NCBI GenBank assembly: GCA_046328335.1
Contig: JAXLWU010000024.1
Location: 19,286 to 83,285, forward strand
Length of the DNA: 64,000 bases
Source: JACCXM01 sp046328335
Lineage (GTDB): Bacteria; Chloroflexota; Chloroflexia; Thermomicrobiales; UBA6265
Direction: 5' to 3'
In this document: piece by piece, positions 44,229-53,019 of the stretch
Layout of the letters: every line of letters starts with the position of its first letter
Numbering within the stretch: the first letter of the stretch is position 1
Program-made: the position numbers and the translations under genes
Notes under the pieces: model-generated
Databases searched by the model: none
What the model was told of the DNA's origin: nothing
What the model saw: the letters and a program-made list of their open reading frames with translations, nothing else

Positions 44229-44618
44229 GTGGCGCAAATTCAACCGCCGGCGCGGTACAACGATTTGCTAGTCGATCGGGTCGTCGAATACCTGCAAACT
44301 CGGGACCCCAGGTTGTTCCCGTTCACGGCGGGCTTTGACGAGCACCAGCAGCGGGCCTTTGTACGCGACCTGCGCGAAGGGTTGGGCGACGTCAACGACA
44401 GTGGCAGCGCCCGCAAGACATCAGCCACCGGATTCATTGCCACTGATCGCCGGTTGCGTCAGGTCATCGCCGAGTGGCAGGAGGCAGGCGGGGCTTGGCC
44501 GGAAGGTTCGTTCCCGGCCGATCCGGTAACCGCCCTCGGCTCCTCGACCGGAGAGGACTCTCCTCCGGCCGCCGTCTACCTCAAGCAGAACGCGTCCAAG
44601 CTACCCACGCGGCGATAA
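44229..44618 (+). CDS. Hypothetical protein
   Basis: A 129-residue soluble protein I do not recognise. It begins with a helical, charged region (YNDLLVDRVVEYLQTRDPRL) and ends in a Gly/Ser/Pro-rich, probably disordered tail (SSTGEDSPPAAVYLKQNASK). The GTG at 44229 has GGGGGA five bases upstream, a strong site, and the codon pattern is coding-like. A -10-like TAGAAT lies near 44152-44157. It is convergent with the flavoenzyme gene, whose stop is one base away. Confidence 0.6.
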   Translation: MAQIQPPARYNDLLVDRVVEYLQTRDPRLFPFTAGFDEHQQRAFVRDLREGLGDVNDSGSARKTSATGFIATDRRLRQVIAEWQEAGGAWPEGSFPADPVTALGSSTGEDSPPAAVYLKQNASKLPTRR

Positions 44619-44619
44619 C

Positions 44620-45753
44620 TCACGCCACGGCGGGGGAGAAGCGGCCTAGCGCCAGACGCGGTACCGGCGAGAAATCGGCTTCGAGCGCGAGATTGGCGAG
44701 GACCTCGCCGATCGCCGGGGCGAACTTGAAGCCGTGACCGGAAAATCCGGCGCCCAGGACCACCCGGCTGAATTCCGGGTGCCGATCGACGATGAAGTCG
44801 TGGTCCGGCGTGACCGCGTACAGACACACCGCGCTCTTGACGACTTCGGACCGAACCCCCGGCAGCAGTTCAGCGGCGAGAGACAGACAGGGAGCGTTCT
44901 CGCCCGGATGCGTGGCGCGATCGACCGTGTCCGGGTCGACTGGTTCTCCTCCAGAATGGTTGGCGATCTTGAGCGCCGGCACACCGTGGACCGGGAACCC
45001 GTAGATTTCGCCGTGACTCGAATCACTGATGAATACCGGGAACCGATCTGGACGATACGGTTCCGGGTCTGCCAGTTCCTGCCACCAGAGCGTCTTTCGC
45101 CTGATTTCAAGGGGGAGACCAAGTTCCGCCAAGACTCGCCCGGACCACGCCCCCGCGGTGACGATCAGGGCCTCGCCGTCGAATCCGCCGACGGGGGTCT
45201 CCACCCAGGTGGATTGACTGTCTGCCCCCCAAGCGGTGACTGGGGCGTGTTCGACGAAGGTCGCGCCCAGGCGCTTCGCGGCATCCGCCATGCCCCGCAG
45301 CGCCGATTCGGTCAGCAGAAAGCCGCTGTTCGGGCTATGCATGACGCACCAGTCTTCGGGCACCGTGAGCCCAGCCCAACGCGCGTTCGCTTCGGCAGGA
45401 GTGAGCCACTCGTAGGGGAGCCCATATTCATCGGCGGCGCGACGCGCGGCATGGGCATGATCGAAGCCAGGGGCGGACAATTCCAACCCGCCAGTACGAA
45501 CCAGCACTTGCTGGTTGATGATGTCCTCCAGTTCGAGCCAGAGTTGATCGGCTCGCCGGACGAGGGGTACGTAATCAGCGGATTCGGCGTAGGCATGGCG
45601 AATAATGCGAGTTTCGCCGCCATGAGCCCCCTTATCATGTACATGGTGAAACTGCTCGAGCACGACCGGCTTCAAGCCATGTTTCGCCAATGCCCACGCG
45701 GCGGCCGTGCCCATGGTTCCGCCGCCCGCGACGATGACATCGTATGTGGTCAC
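44620..45753 (-). CDS. FAD amine oxidase, sarcosine/N-methyltryptophan oxidase family
   Basis: A 377-residue monomeric sarcosine oxidase-like flavoenzyme that oxidises an N-methyl or secondary amine and yields hydrogen peroxide. DVIVAGGGTMGTAAAW is the FAD dinucleotide site. C310 in KSAVCLYAVTPDHDF aligns with the Cys that binds FAD covalently in this family, and GFSGHGFKFAP is the C-terminal FAD loop. The GTG at 45753 has AGGAGGGG upstream; frame beyond it is non-homologous. The Gfo/Idh gene lies 43 bases upstream on the same strand, suggesting a shared catabolic use. Substrate unknown. Confidence 0.9.
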   Translation of the reverse strand: MTTYDVIVAGGGTMGTAAAWALAKHGLKPVVLEQFHHVHDKGAHGGETRIIRHAYAESADYVPLVRRADQLWLELEDIINQQVLVRTGGLELSAPGFDHAHAARRAADEYGLPYEWLTPAEANARWAGLTVPEDWCVMHSPNSGFLLTESALRGMADAAKRLGATFVEHAPVTAWGADSQSTWVETPVGGFDGEALIVTAGAWSGRVLAELGLPLEIRRKTLWWQELADPEPYRPDRFPVFISDSSHGEIYGFPVHGVPALKIANHSGGEPVDPDTVDRATHPGENAPCLSLAAELLPGVRSEVVKSAVCLYAVTPDHDFIVDRHPEFSRVVLGAGFSGHGFKFAPAIGEVLANLALEADFSPVPRLALGRFSPAVA

Positions 45754-45796
45754 CTGTAGCAGCCCCTCCTCTGGTTGAGAACAGCGAGTCCGAATT

Positions 45797-46885
45797 CTAC
45801 TCGCCGGTTTCGAGCGAAATCTCGCGGCCAAGTTCTGCTGATCGGTAGATGGCCTCGATCAATCTCACCCGCGAGAGCCCTTCTTCGCCAGAAGGGGACA
45901 TCGGCGTACCATCGAGCACGCTGTCAATAAACATTGTGAGGACTTCGCCGTGCCCGTGCCGCTTGAGCAACTGCGGTTCAGTGACAGTCGGAACGCCGTC
46001 GATCTCGCCGAAGAATCGCAACGTGCCGGTCTCGGCGTAGTCCTTGGCGTTGATCTGCGCGCCACCACGATCGCCCATCAGCGAGAGGCCGAAGTCGTCC
46101 CCGTGTCCCGTATAGGCGGCCCAGGAAGCGTTGAGATGGAGGGTGAGACCGCCATCGAAGCGAATGAACGCAGTGGCAAAGTCCTCGACATCGTAACTTG
46201 CGCCCGGATCGGCCTTGAACCGGCCTCCTTGCCACTGGCCGCGTCCTTGCGGACCGAGTTCAGCATAGGTTGCGGCGCTGACGCGGAGAGGGGTTGGATT
46301 GCCGAGGACCCACATGGCCATGTCGAGAACATGTACGCCGAGGTCGATCAGGGGCCCGCCCCCGGCCAGTTCCTTGGAGGTAAACCAGGTGCCGAGGCCG
46401 GGAATCCCGGAGCGGCGCATCCAGTAGGCGCGGGCGTGGTAGATGCTGCCGAGGCTGCCCCGCTCCACTTCCCGCTTCAGCAATTGCACGTCCTGGCGAC
46501 CGCGGCGATTGAATACCACACCAAGGACCCGATTCGCCTGTTTTGCCGCCTGGATGATCTCTTCTGCCTCCTTGCTGGTCCGGGCGAGTGGTTTCTCGAC
46601 CATGACATGCTTTCCCGCCTTGAGCGCGTCCATGGCGACCGGGGCGTGGAGGATATTCGGCACCGCGACGGTTACGGCATCGATTTCGGGATCGACGATC
46701 AGATCGTGATAGTCCCGGTAGACCTTCGGGATGGCGTACTTGGTCGCGAGCATGCGGCAGCGATCTTCATCGAGACCGGCCACCGCGACGACATCGACGC
46801 GCGGATTTGTCGCCAGACCCTCGAGGTGAAGTCCGCCGACGCCGCAGCCGATAACGCCGATTCGCAATTTGCGAGAATCATCCAC
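45797..46885 (-). CDS. Gfo/Idh/MocA-family oxidoreductase
   Basis: NAD(P)-dependent dehydrogenase, 362 residues, for a sugar, inositol or similar ring alcohol. IGVIGCGVGGLHL is the Rossmann loop. HVMVEKPLARTSKEAEE carries the EKP motif with the catalytic Lys. GGGPLIDLGVHVLDMAMWVLG has the GxHxxD-type motif. The GTG at 46885 is chosen because GGGAGGA lies 8 bases upstream, whereas the ATG at 46927 has no ribosome site. It is upstream of the amine oxidase gene in the same direction. Confidence 0.9.
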   Translation of the reverse strand: MDDSRKLRIGVIGCGVGGLHLEGLATNPRVDVVAVAGLDEDRCRMLATKYAIPKVYRDYHDLIVDPEIDAVTVAVPNILHAPVAMDALKAGKHVMVEKPLARTSKEAEEIIQAAKQANRVLGVVFNRRGRQDVQLLKREVERGSLGSIYHARAYWMRRSGIPGLGTWFTSKELAGGGPLIDLGVHVLDMAMWVLGNPTPLRVSAATYAELGPQGRGQWQGGRFKADPGASYDVEDFATAFIRFDGGLTLHLNASWAAYTGHGDDFGLSLMGDRGGAQINAKDYAETGTLRFFGEIDGVPTVTEPQLLKRHGHGEVLTMFIDSVLDGTPMSPSGEEGLSRVRLIEAIYRSAELGREISLETGE

Positions 46886-46977
46886 GCGCCGATTCCTCCC
46901 CCGGAGTCCTGCTGAGCCTGAATTCATTGCCGCGCCGCGAGCACGTAGCTACTGAGCGAAGTGTATTGCCCAACGGC

Positions 46978-47811
46978 CTAGCTCAGCGTTACAAGGGTGA
47001 TTTCCGGCAAACAGCGGTAGCGAATCGGTGGGCGGAAAACGCCGAAGCCGCGCGATGTGTAGACGGGCATTCCCTCGACCTGGTTCAGGCCGATCACGAA
47101 TCGCCGGCCTCCAGTGGGTGCGGCAAATCCACCGAAGACAGGTAGTCGCACTTGCCCGCCATGGCTGTGGCCGGACAACTGAAGAGACGCGCCGCGAGCC
47201 GCCGCAAGTTCCGCCCAGTCGGGTTCATGCCAGAGAGACACCACTGAAGACCGTACCGGGACATTGGAAAACGCCGCATCGAGATGCGGGCGACCAAGCG
47301 CCGCGTCGTCCACTCCCACGATCCAGATCACGTGGCCGGCAATGTCGACTGATTCGGATTCATTGACCAGCACTCTGATCCCCCGTCGTTCGAGTTCGCT
47401 CCGGGCGCGTGCTGCACCGTTGGTGTAGTCATGATTGCCGAGCACCGCGAGAGCGCCATGAGGGACGGTCGCCGCGGCGGCGCCGAGGACCGCGGCGGCT
47501 TCACGGAAGTAGCGGGGTGAATCACTCACGTAGTCTCCACCCAAGAGCAGCACATCGGGGCGCTCTTCCCGCAGAAGATCGACCGCGGCGGCAAGTCGGT
47601 GAGGGGTAATGAAGGGACCGACGTGAGTGTCGGTCACGTAGCCGATCCGAAGCGGACGGGGCCGTGCACCGGCATCGGGAATCGTCAGCGTCAGGTGTTC
47701 GAGCTGCGCCTGGAATGGAGAGCGCCAGCGCGCCGTGTGGGCGCTGACAACGGCGCCGGCGAGTGACGCGGCGGCTCCCAGACCGAGTGCGACCCGGTTC
47801 AGACCTGGCAC
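46978..47811 (-). CDS. Metallophosphoesterase (YkuE-like)
   Basis: A 277-residue calcineurin-like phosphoesterase. An N-terminal hydrophobic segment (about 7-26) may anchor or export it. Motifs are IGYVTDTHVGPF, LLLGGDYVSD, VLGNHDYTNG and SGHSHGGQVRLP, together giving the two-metal site. YkuE-like members act near the membrane and their substrates are poorly known. The GTG at 47811 is used. The gene lies 31 bases after ispG on the same strand. Confidence 0.88.
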   Translation of the reverse strand: MPGLNRVALGLGAAASLAGAVVSAHTARWRSPFQAQLEHLTLTIPDAGARPRPLRIGYVTDTHVGPFITPHRLAAAVDLLREERPDVLLLGGDYVSDSPRYFREAAAVLGAAAATVPHGALAVLGNHDYTNGAARARSELERRGIRVLVNESESVDIAGHVIWIVGVDDAALGRPHLDAAFSNVPVRSSVVSLWHEPDWAELAAARGASLQLSGHSHGGQVRLPVFGGFAAPTGGRRFVIGLNQVEGMPVYTSRGFGVFRPPIRYRCLPEITLVTLS

Positions 47812-47842
47812 CAGACGCCCGGACTGAGATTGCGCCGGTCGA

Positions 47843-49024
47843 TCAAACCTGAGTCAGCCGGAGGCTCGGCTTGGCCGGCTGATACTGTCCAGTGACCAGA
47901 TCGCTTTCTTCACCACGTTCCCGTTCGGCGAGAACCAGTTGAATTTCGTTCTTGAGCGCGTCGAGCATCTCGTCCTCGGCAACGGTACGCACGATCTTGC
48001 CCTTACGGAAGATGACGCCCTTGCCATTCCCCGCCGCCAAGCCGACGTCCGCGTCGCGCGATTCGCCGGGACCGTTGACGACGCAGCCCATTACCGCCAC
48101 CCGAATCGGCTCCCGAATGGTCGCGAGATAGTCATCAACCTTGTTGGCGAGAGAGAAGAGGTCGACTTCGACCCGGCCACAGGTGGGACAGGCGATCATC
48201 GTTGCGCCCTTCTGGCGGAGTTCCAGGCTTTTCAGGATTTCGTATGCGACAAACACCTCTTCGACGGGATCGGTTGTCAGCGAGACTCTGATCGTGTCTC
48301 CGATACCTAGGGCAAGCAGAGTGCCGATGCCGGTGGCGGAGCGCACGCTTCCCGCTCGAGGCGTGCCCGCTTCAGTGACGCCGAGGTGGAGCGGATAGTC
48401 ATTGGGAAGCGCGGCGAACCGGCGGTATGCCTCGAAGAGGACCGGCAACTCGAAGGCCTTGAGGCTGACTTTGGTCAGCCCGAAGTCGAGATTCTCCAGG
48501 ATTCTGATATGACCCAGCGCGGAGCGAACGAGCCATTCCGCTCGCAGTTCGACTTGCGTAGCGTTGCGCTCCGCCATTTCGTCCACGAACTCGGGCGGCA
48601 TCGGCGCCACGGAACCGAAATTGACGCCGATCCGGATCGGCACCTGCCGTTCCTTGGCGACCGAAACCACCTCGCGGACATCCTCCGCTTTGCGAATGTT
48701 GCCCGGATTCAGGCGTAACCCATGGATTCCCGCTTCCAGAGCCTTCAAGGCGAGGGTGTGCTCGAAGTGGATATCCGCGATCAACGGCACTGGCGAGAAC
48801 GGCACAATGTGAGGCAGCGCGGCTGCCGCGCGTCGATCCGGCACCGCCACGCGGACGATTTCGCAACCGGCGTCGGCGAGTTCGGCAATCTGCCTGAGCG
48901 TGGCGACGGGATCGCGGGTATCGCTTGTGGTCATCGACTGCACGACAATCGGATTGTCGCCGCCGACCTTCACGGCGCCGACATGCAGTACGCGAGTGCG
49001 GCGGCGGGGCGCGAGGAGGGTCAT
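47843..49024 (-). CDS. ispG: 4-hydroxy-3-methylbut-2-enyl diphosphate synthase
   Basis: Iron-sulfur enzyme of the non-mevalonate isoprenoid pathway; converts methylerythritol cyclodiphosphate to HMBPP. It has 393 residues. VQSMTTSDTRD begins the TIM barrel and RLNPGNI is conserved. The 4Fe-4S ligands are C279 and C282 (CPTCGRVEVD) and C314 (VMGCVVNGPGE), with the fourth position normally Glu. The gene follows an RseP-like protease gene by 74 bases; the pathway gene dxr, often beside these two, is not in the window. Confidence 0.96.
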   Translation of the reverse strand: MTLLAPRRRTRVLHVGAVKVGGDNPIVVQSMTTSDTRDPVATLRQIAELADAGCEIVRVAVPDRRAAAALPHIVPFSPVPLIADIHFEHTLALKALEAGIHGLRLNPGNIRKAEDVREVVSVAKERQVPIRIGVNFGSVAPMPPEFVDEMAERNATQVELRAEWLVRSALGHIRILENLDFGLTKVSLKAFELPVLFEAYRRFAALPNDYPLHLGVTEAGTPRAGSVRSATGIGTLLALGIGDTIRVSLTTDPVEEVFVAYEILKSLELRQKGATMIACPTCGRVEVDLFSLANKVDDYLATIREPIRVAVMGCVVNGPGESRDADVGLAAGNGKGVIFRKGKIVRTVAEDEMLDALKNEIQLVLAERERGEESDLVTGQYQPAKPSLRLTQV

Positions 49025-49098
49025 GGCAAGGTTCTCCTGGGCAACGTGAGCGTGTGAACGCCGTCGAGAAGGATTCGAAGTTCAGATCCGTTCCGGGT

Positions 49099-50460
49099 CT
49101 ACGGCAAGAAACTGTGGCCCTGCAAGATGCGGCCGAAATCGAAAAAGGTGATGATGACCATGAGCCCCAGGAGCAGGATCAGTCCGGCGAAATGCACAAG
49201 ACCCTCCCGCTCCGGCGCCAGTTTCTTTCCGCCCCTCAGGATCTCGATGATGACAAAGAGGAGACGACCTCCGTCCAGAGCGGGGATCGGCAGCAAGTTC
49301 AGCACCGCGAGATTGAGCGACAGGAGGATCGCCAATTGAGAGAGCGTGACCCAGAGCGGGAGCGGGCTTTCCGCCACGATCTCGCTCGTGATCTGACCCA
49401 TGCCGACCGGACCGGCAATCTGGTTGAGCGCCGCCTTACCGGTGACCAGATCCTTGATCGACCCAACCATCGCCCCGGCCTGATCGAGGGCTTGACCAAC
49501 CCCAACCGGAATGACCTCGATCAGCGGGACTTTGGTGTACTCAGGAATGAGGCGGGCATCGATGCCAACTTGCGCGAGCGAGTCTCCCTCCGGGTCGAGG
49601 GTCGGCACCGCCAGTTTCGCGGTGACCGTCTCGCCGGAGCGGTCGAGGATGACAGGTACGTTCTGACCCTGCGCTGACTCCAATCCGAATTGGGCGGAGA
49701 ATCCATCGCGAACCGGAATCGAACCAATATTGAGGATGCGATCCCCCGCCTGCAATCCCGCTGTCGCCGCCGGTGATGGGGTGCTCACCGATCCCACCGT
49801 TACCGCGGCGGACTGAAAACCGCTGATCGAAATGCCGACCGGCCCCTGATTGGCAGGTGGGTTCGCTCGTGGTTCAACGGTCGACTCGATCAGTTTGTCA
49901 CCGCGCTCGAAAACGACGCTCATCGGACGGCCAGCGAAATCGCGTGCCTGTCGCCCGACTTCCGCGGACGTTGTGATCGGGACGCCGGCCACTTCGACGA
50001 TGCGATCCCCGCGCTGCCAGTTGGCCGCCGCGGCCGGCGAATCCGGTTGCACGTCATCGACGTAAAAATTGAAGCTCGCGGTGCCCTGGAACCCGACGAT
50101 CGCGACCATGAGGACGATAGCGAGAAGGAAGTTCATCAGGGAGCCGGCAATCAGGAAGAACCCGCGCTGCCAGGGCGATTTGGCGTTGATCGAGTCGGAG
50201 TCAGTTGCCCCCGCGTCTTCCCCGTGGACTTTGACGAATCCGCCGAAGGGGATCCAGTTGAATGACCAGAGCACGCCCTTGTATCGCCAGCCCTTGATGC
50301 GGGGTGGGATGCCGATTCCGAATTCCTCGACTCTGACGCCGATCAGCCTTGCGGCGACAAAGTGACCGATTTCATGAACGAGAATCAGGACGGCAAGAAC
50401 AGGAACAATGTAGAGACCGGTGATAAGCCCTTGGGGAATGTCGATCAGTCCAGTAAGCAC
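49099..50460 (-). CDS. rseP: RseP-like site-2 protease (M50) with two PDZ domains
   Basis: Intramembrane zinc protease of 453 residues. The first helix contains the HExxH motif VHEIGHFVAARL (H29, E30, H33), and the last region has LLPIPALDGGRLLF, which completes the metal site. Two PDZ-like domains lie between (PDSPAAAANWQRGDRIVEV and PSPAATAGLQAGDRILNI). Relatives cleave anti-sigma factors or leftover signal peptides. The GTG at 50460 is a compromise; TTG and further GTG codons just upstream (up to 50472) are possible. It is divergent from alanine dehydrogenase. Confidence 0.9.
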   Translation of the reverse strand: MLTGLIDIPQGLITGLYIVPVLAVLILVHEIGHFVAARLIGVRVEEFGIGIPPRIKGWRYKGVLWSFNWIPFGGFVKVHGEDAGATDSDSINAKSPWQRGFFLIAGSLMNFLLAIVLMVAIVGFQGTASFNFYVDDVQPDSPAAAANWQRGDRIVEVAGVPITTSAEVGRQARDFAGRPMSVVFERGDKLIESTVEPRANPPANQGPVGISISGFQSAAVTVGSVSTPSPAATAGLQAGDRILNIGSIPVRDGFSAQFGLESAQGQNVPVILDRSGETVTAKLAVPTLDPEGDSLAQVGIDARLIPEYTKVPLIEVIPVGVGQALDQAGAMVGSIKDLVTGKAALNQIAGPVGMGQITSEIVAESPLPLWVTLSQLAILLSLNLAVLNLLPIPALDGGRLLFVIIEILRGGKKLAPEREGLVHFAGLILLLGLMVIITFFDFGRILQGHSFLP

Positions 50461-50718
50461 GATCCTCAAGACTCCAATCCCGTGGCATTGCCAACTGCGA
50501 ATCAACAACGCAGTCAACGACCCCGCGATTTTACAACGTCACCGGTGGCCCACGGGTTTCAGGACTACCAGATTGGTGGGACGCCACTCAATTGCATTGA
50601 ATTCTACCCGATTGTCGCGTTATGTATGTTAGACTGTCACCATTCGGAGCGGTCAGTTGTCGCCGGTGCCTGCGGAACGTCATGCAGGACGATGCGACAC
50701 GAGATTGGGGAAGAGGAT

Positions 50719-51861
50719 ATGCTGGTCGGCGTGCCGAAGGAGGTCAAGGACCATGAATTCCGCGTCGCGGTGACCCCCGCCGGAGTGCGTGAGTACCGTC
50801 ATCATGGGCACGACCTGATTGTGGAACGCGGCGCAGGCACTGGGAGTGGATTTTCGGACGCCGCCTATGAAATGGCGGGCGCTACGTTGGTTGACGGTCC
50901 CGCCGACGTCTTCGCGCGAGCAGACATGATCGTAAAGGTCAAGGAACCGGTCGCGGCCGAATACGACCTGATGCGGCCGCAACAGCTGCTCTTCACCTAT
51001 CTCCACCTTGCCGCTGATGAACCACTTACTCGCGCGTTAATGAATAATGACGTGAAAGCGGTTGCGTACGAGACGGTTCAACTCCCAAACGGGACCTTGC
51101 CATTGCTGACGCCGATGAGCGAAGTTGCGGGCAGAATGTCAGTTCAGGTTGGCGCGCATTATCTGGAGAAGGCTAACGGTGGCAGCGGAACGCTGCTCGG
51201 TGGCATTCCTGGCGTACCCGGGGCGCGGGTCGTCGTTGTCGGCGGCGGGGTTGTGGGCGCGAATGCGGCGCAGATGGCGCTCGGAATGGGCGCCAACGTG
51301 ATCATCGTCGACCGTTCGCTTGACCGCTTGCGCCAACTCGATTCCGTCCTGCATGGGCGTGTCAATCTCCTCGCGTCCAACACCGAAAACATCGCCGCCA
51401 GTGTGGCCGAGGCGGATCTGGTGATTGGAGCCGTCCTGTTGCCGGGGGCGAAGGCTCCCAAGTTGGTCAGCGCCGAGATGATCGGTTCGATGCGTCCCGG
51501 TTCGGTCGTCGTCGATGTCGCCATTGATCAAGGCGGCTGTATCGCCACCGCACACCCAACCACCCACAGTCATCCGACGTATCTGGTCGAGGGAGTCGTT
51601 CACTACTGCGTTACCAACATGCCGGGAGCGGTACCGAGAACCAGCACAATCGGATTGTCCAACGCGACCTTGCCGTACGGTCTGCTTCTCGCCGACTACG
51701 GGCTCGAAGGGGCCATTGCTCGCGACCCGGCTCTGGCATTTGGAGTAAACGTGCTGAACGGAGAGATTACGTATCGCGGCGTCGCGGAGGCATTTGGATT
51801 GGAGTACACGCCGCTCCCGGACGCGGTTGCTCTTGCCCGCGCGGAGGCGGCGCACGCGTAA
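50719..51861 (+). CDS. ald: Alanine dehydrogenase
   Basis: NAD-dependent reversible deamination of L-alanine to pyruvate and ammonia. It has 380 residues. MLVGVPKEVKDHEFRVAVTP is a typical start, with the substrate Arg. LHLAADEPLT carries the catalytic His region, and VVVVGGGVVGANAAQMALGMGA is the NAD loop. VTNMPGAVPRTST is diagnostic for the family. The ATG at 50719 follows GGGGAAGAGG. A palindrome TCAAT-TGC-ATTGA (50588-50600) lies in the upstream spacer and might bind an Lrp-type regulator. Confidence 0.96.
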   Translation: MLVGVPKEVKDHEFRVAVTPAGVREYRHHGHDLIVERGAGTGSGFSDAAYEMAGATLVDGPADVFARADMIVKVKEPVAAEYDLMRPQQLLFTYLHLAADEPLTRALMNNDVKAVAYETVQLPNGTLPLLTPMSEVAGRMSVQVGAHYLEKANGGSGTLLGGIPGVPGARVVVVGGGVVGANAAQMALGMGANVIIVDRSLDRLRQLDSVLHGRVNLLASNTENIAASVAEADLVIGAVLLPGAKAPKLVSAEMIGSMRPGSVVVDVAIDQGGCIATAHPTTHSHPTYLVEGVVHYCVTNMPGAVPRTSTIGLSNATLPYGLLLADYGLEGAIARDPALAFGVNVLNGEITYRGVAEAFGLEYTPLPDAVALARAEAAHA

Positions 51862-51913
51862 TTCGGGCTCGCCTGGCGGTGGATGGGCTGGCGGGCCACG
51901 GAAGGGGATGATC

Positions 51914-52906
51914 ATGCAGCAGCACATCGACGAATTCCTCAATGTTCTGGAGACCGAGCGCGGGTTCTCCGTCAATACGATATTTGCCTATCGCAATGAC
52001 CTGACTCAGTTCCATGCGTTCCTGACAGAAGGAACGGAAAACGCACTTGGTTCTGACATCAAGCAGAATGGCCACGCGAACGGTGCGAACGGCCACGCCG
52101 CACTCTTGACTCCGCCGGTGACGAGTTGGAACGATCTGACCGACCAGCACATCACCGATTTCATGCTCCATCTGAAGGGCAAAAAGTACGCCTCCTCGAC
52201 GGTGGCGCGGAAGATGGCGGCGATCAAATCATTCTTCAACTATCTGATTGCCGAAGGTCAACTCCAAGGCGATCCCGCGGCTCGCATGGCATCCCCGAAG
52301 GTCGACAAATACACGCCCCGTGCGATCTCGGTCGAGGAAGTCGAGCGGCTCCTCCGGCAGCCGGGCAAGAACGAAGATGCGGCCGCGATGAAGCCGGAAT
52401 CGTCGCGGGACCGCGCGATGCTCGAGACGCTTTACTCGACCGGCATGCGGGTCAGCGAATTGGTCGCGCTAGATTGCGACGATGTCGATCTGCAGACCAG
52501 CAAGATGAAGTGCGCCAGCAAGACAGTGCGCGAGCGATCGGTTCCCCTACGCCAAAGTGCGGTCTCTGCAATCGAGCACTACATCTCGCAGGCGCGCCCT
52601 TTGCTGGTGCTGAAGGACGAGCATGCGCTCTTCCTCAATCACCGGGGCAATCGGCTGACCCGCCAAGGTTTCTGGCTAATCCTGAAGGCCTATGCCAACA
52701 GCGCGGAGATCGCGGACATCACCCCGCACACGCTGCGGCATACATTCGCTACCCACGCCCTTAGCCGCGGCGCGGAACTGCGCGAGGTGCAGCAGTTGCT
52801 CGGCCACGTCAGCATCTCGACGACGCAAATCTATCGGCGACTCGCGACGAACGGGTCTCCTGGGCGCGAGGACGAGACGGCGATGCGGGACGACGATCTG
52901 AACTAG
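51914..52906 (+). CDS. Xer-type tyrosine recombinase
   Basis: Site-specific recombinase of 330 residues, probably for chromosome dimer resolution. The SAM-like N-terminal core (1-125) contains an extra low-complexity insert (about 39-70: NGHANGANGHA). Catalytic residues are R179 (STGMRVSEL), H272 and R275 (TPHTLRHTFATH), H298 (LGHVSISTTQ) and nucleophile Y307. The strand that usually reads GKGxKER is MKCASKTVRER, so the catalytic Lys is displaced or supplied by K203. The ATG at 51914 follows AAGGGG; the ATG at 51908 is near. It is 52 bases after ald. Confidence 0.9.
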   Translation: MQQHIDEFLNVLETERGFSVNTIFAYRNDLTQFHAFLTEGTENALGSDIKQNGHANGANGHAALLTPPVTSWNDLTDQHITDFMLHLKGKKYASSTVARKMAAIKSFFNYLIAEGQLQGDPAARMASPKVDKYTPRAISVEEVERLLRQPGKNEDAAAMKPESSRDRAMLETLYSTGMRVSELVALDCDDVDLQTSKMKCASKTVRERSVPLRQSAVSAIEHYISQARPLLVLKDEHALFLNHRGNRLTRQGFWLILKAYANSAEIADITPHTLRHTFATHALSRGAELREVQQLLGHVSISTTQIYRRLATNGSPGREDETAMRDDDLN

Positions 52907-52939
52907 GAGAAATATTCGCGCAATTCAGGCCGTGACCAC

Positions 52940-52975
52940 CGCCGGGGGTACCATTGCCCCCGGCGATGTGTTTAT
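52940..52975 (+). terminator. Rho-independent terminator after the Xer gene
   Basis: A perfect 9-bp stem CGCCGGGGG / CCCCCGGCG with an 8-base loop (52940-52965), followed by ATGTGTTTATTT. It separates the Xer gene from glyS. Confidence 0.8.
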
Positions 52976-53019
52976 TTCGTGTTCGATCATCACGGATAGC
53001 GAGGGGATACAAACCGAGA

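Noticed and set aside
52907..53019. T-box leader before glyS
   Set aside because: The hairpin there is a short GC stem with T-rich tail, best read as the Xer gene terminator; no T-box sequence is visible.
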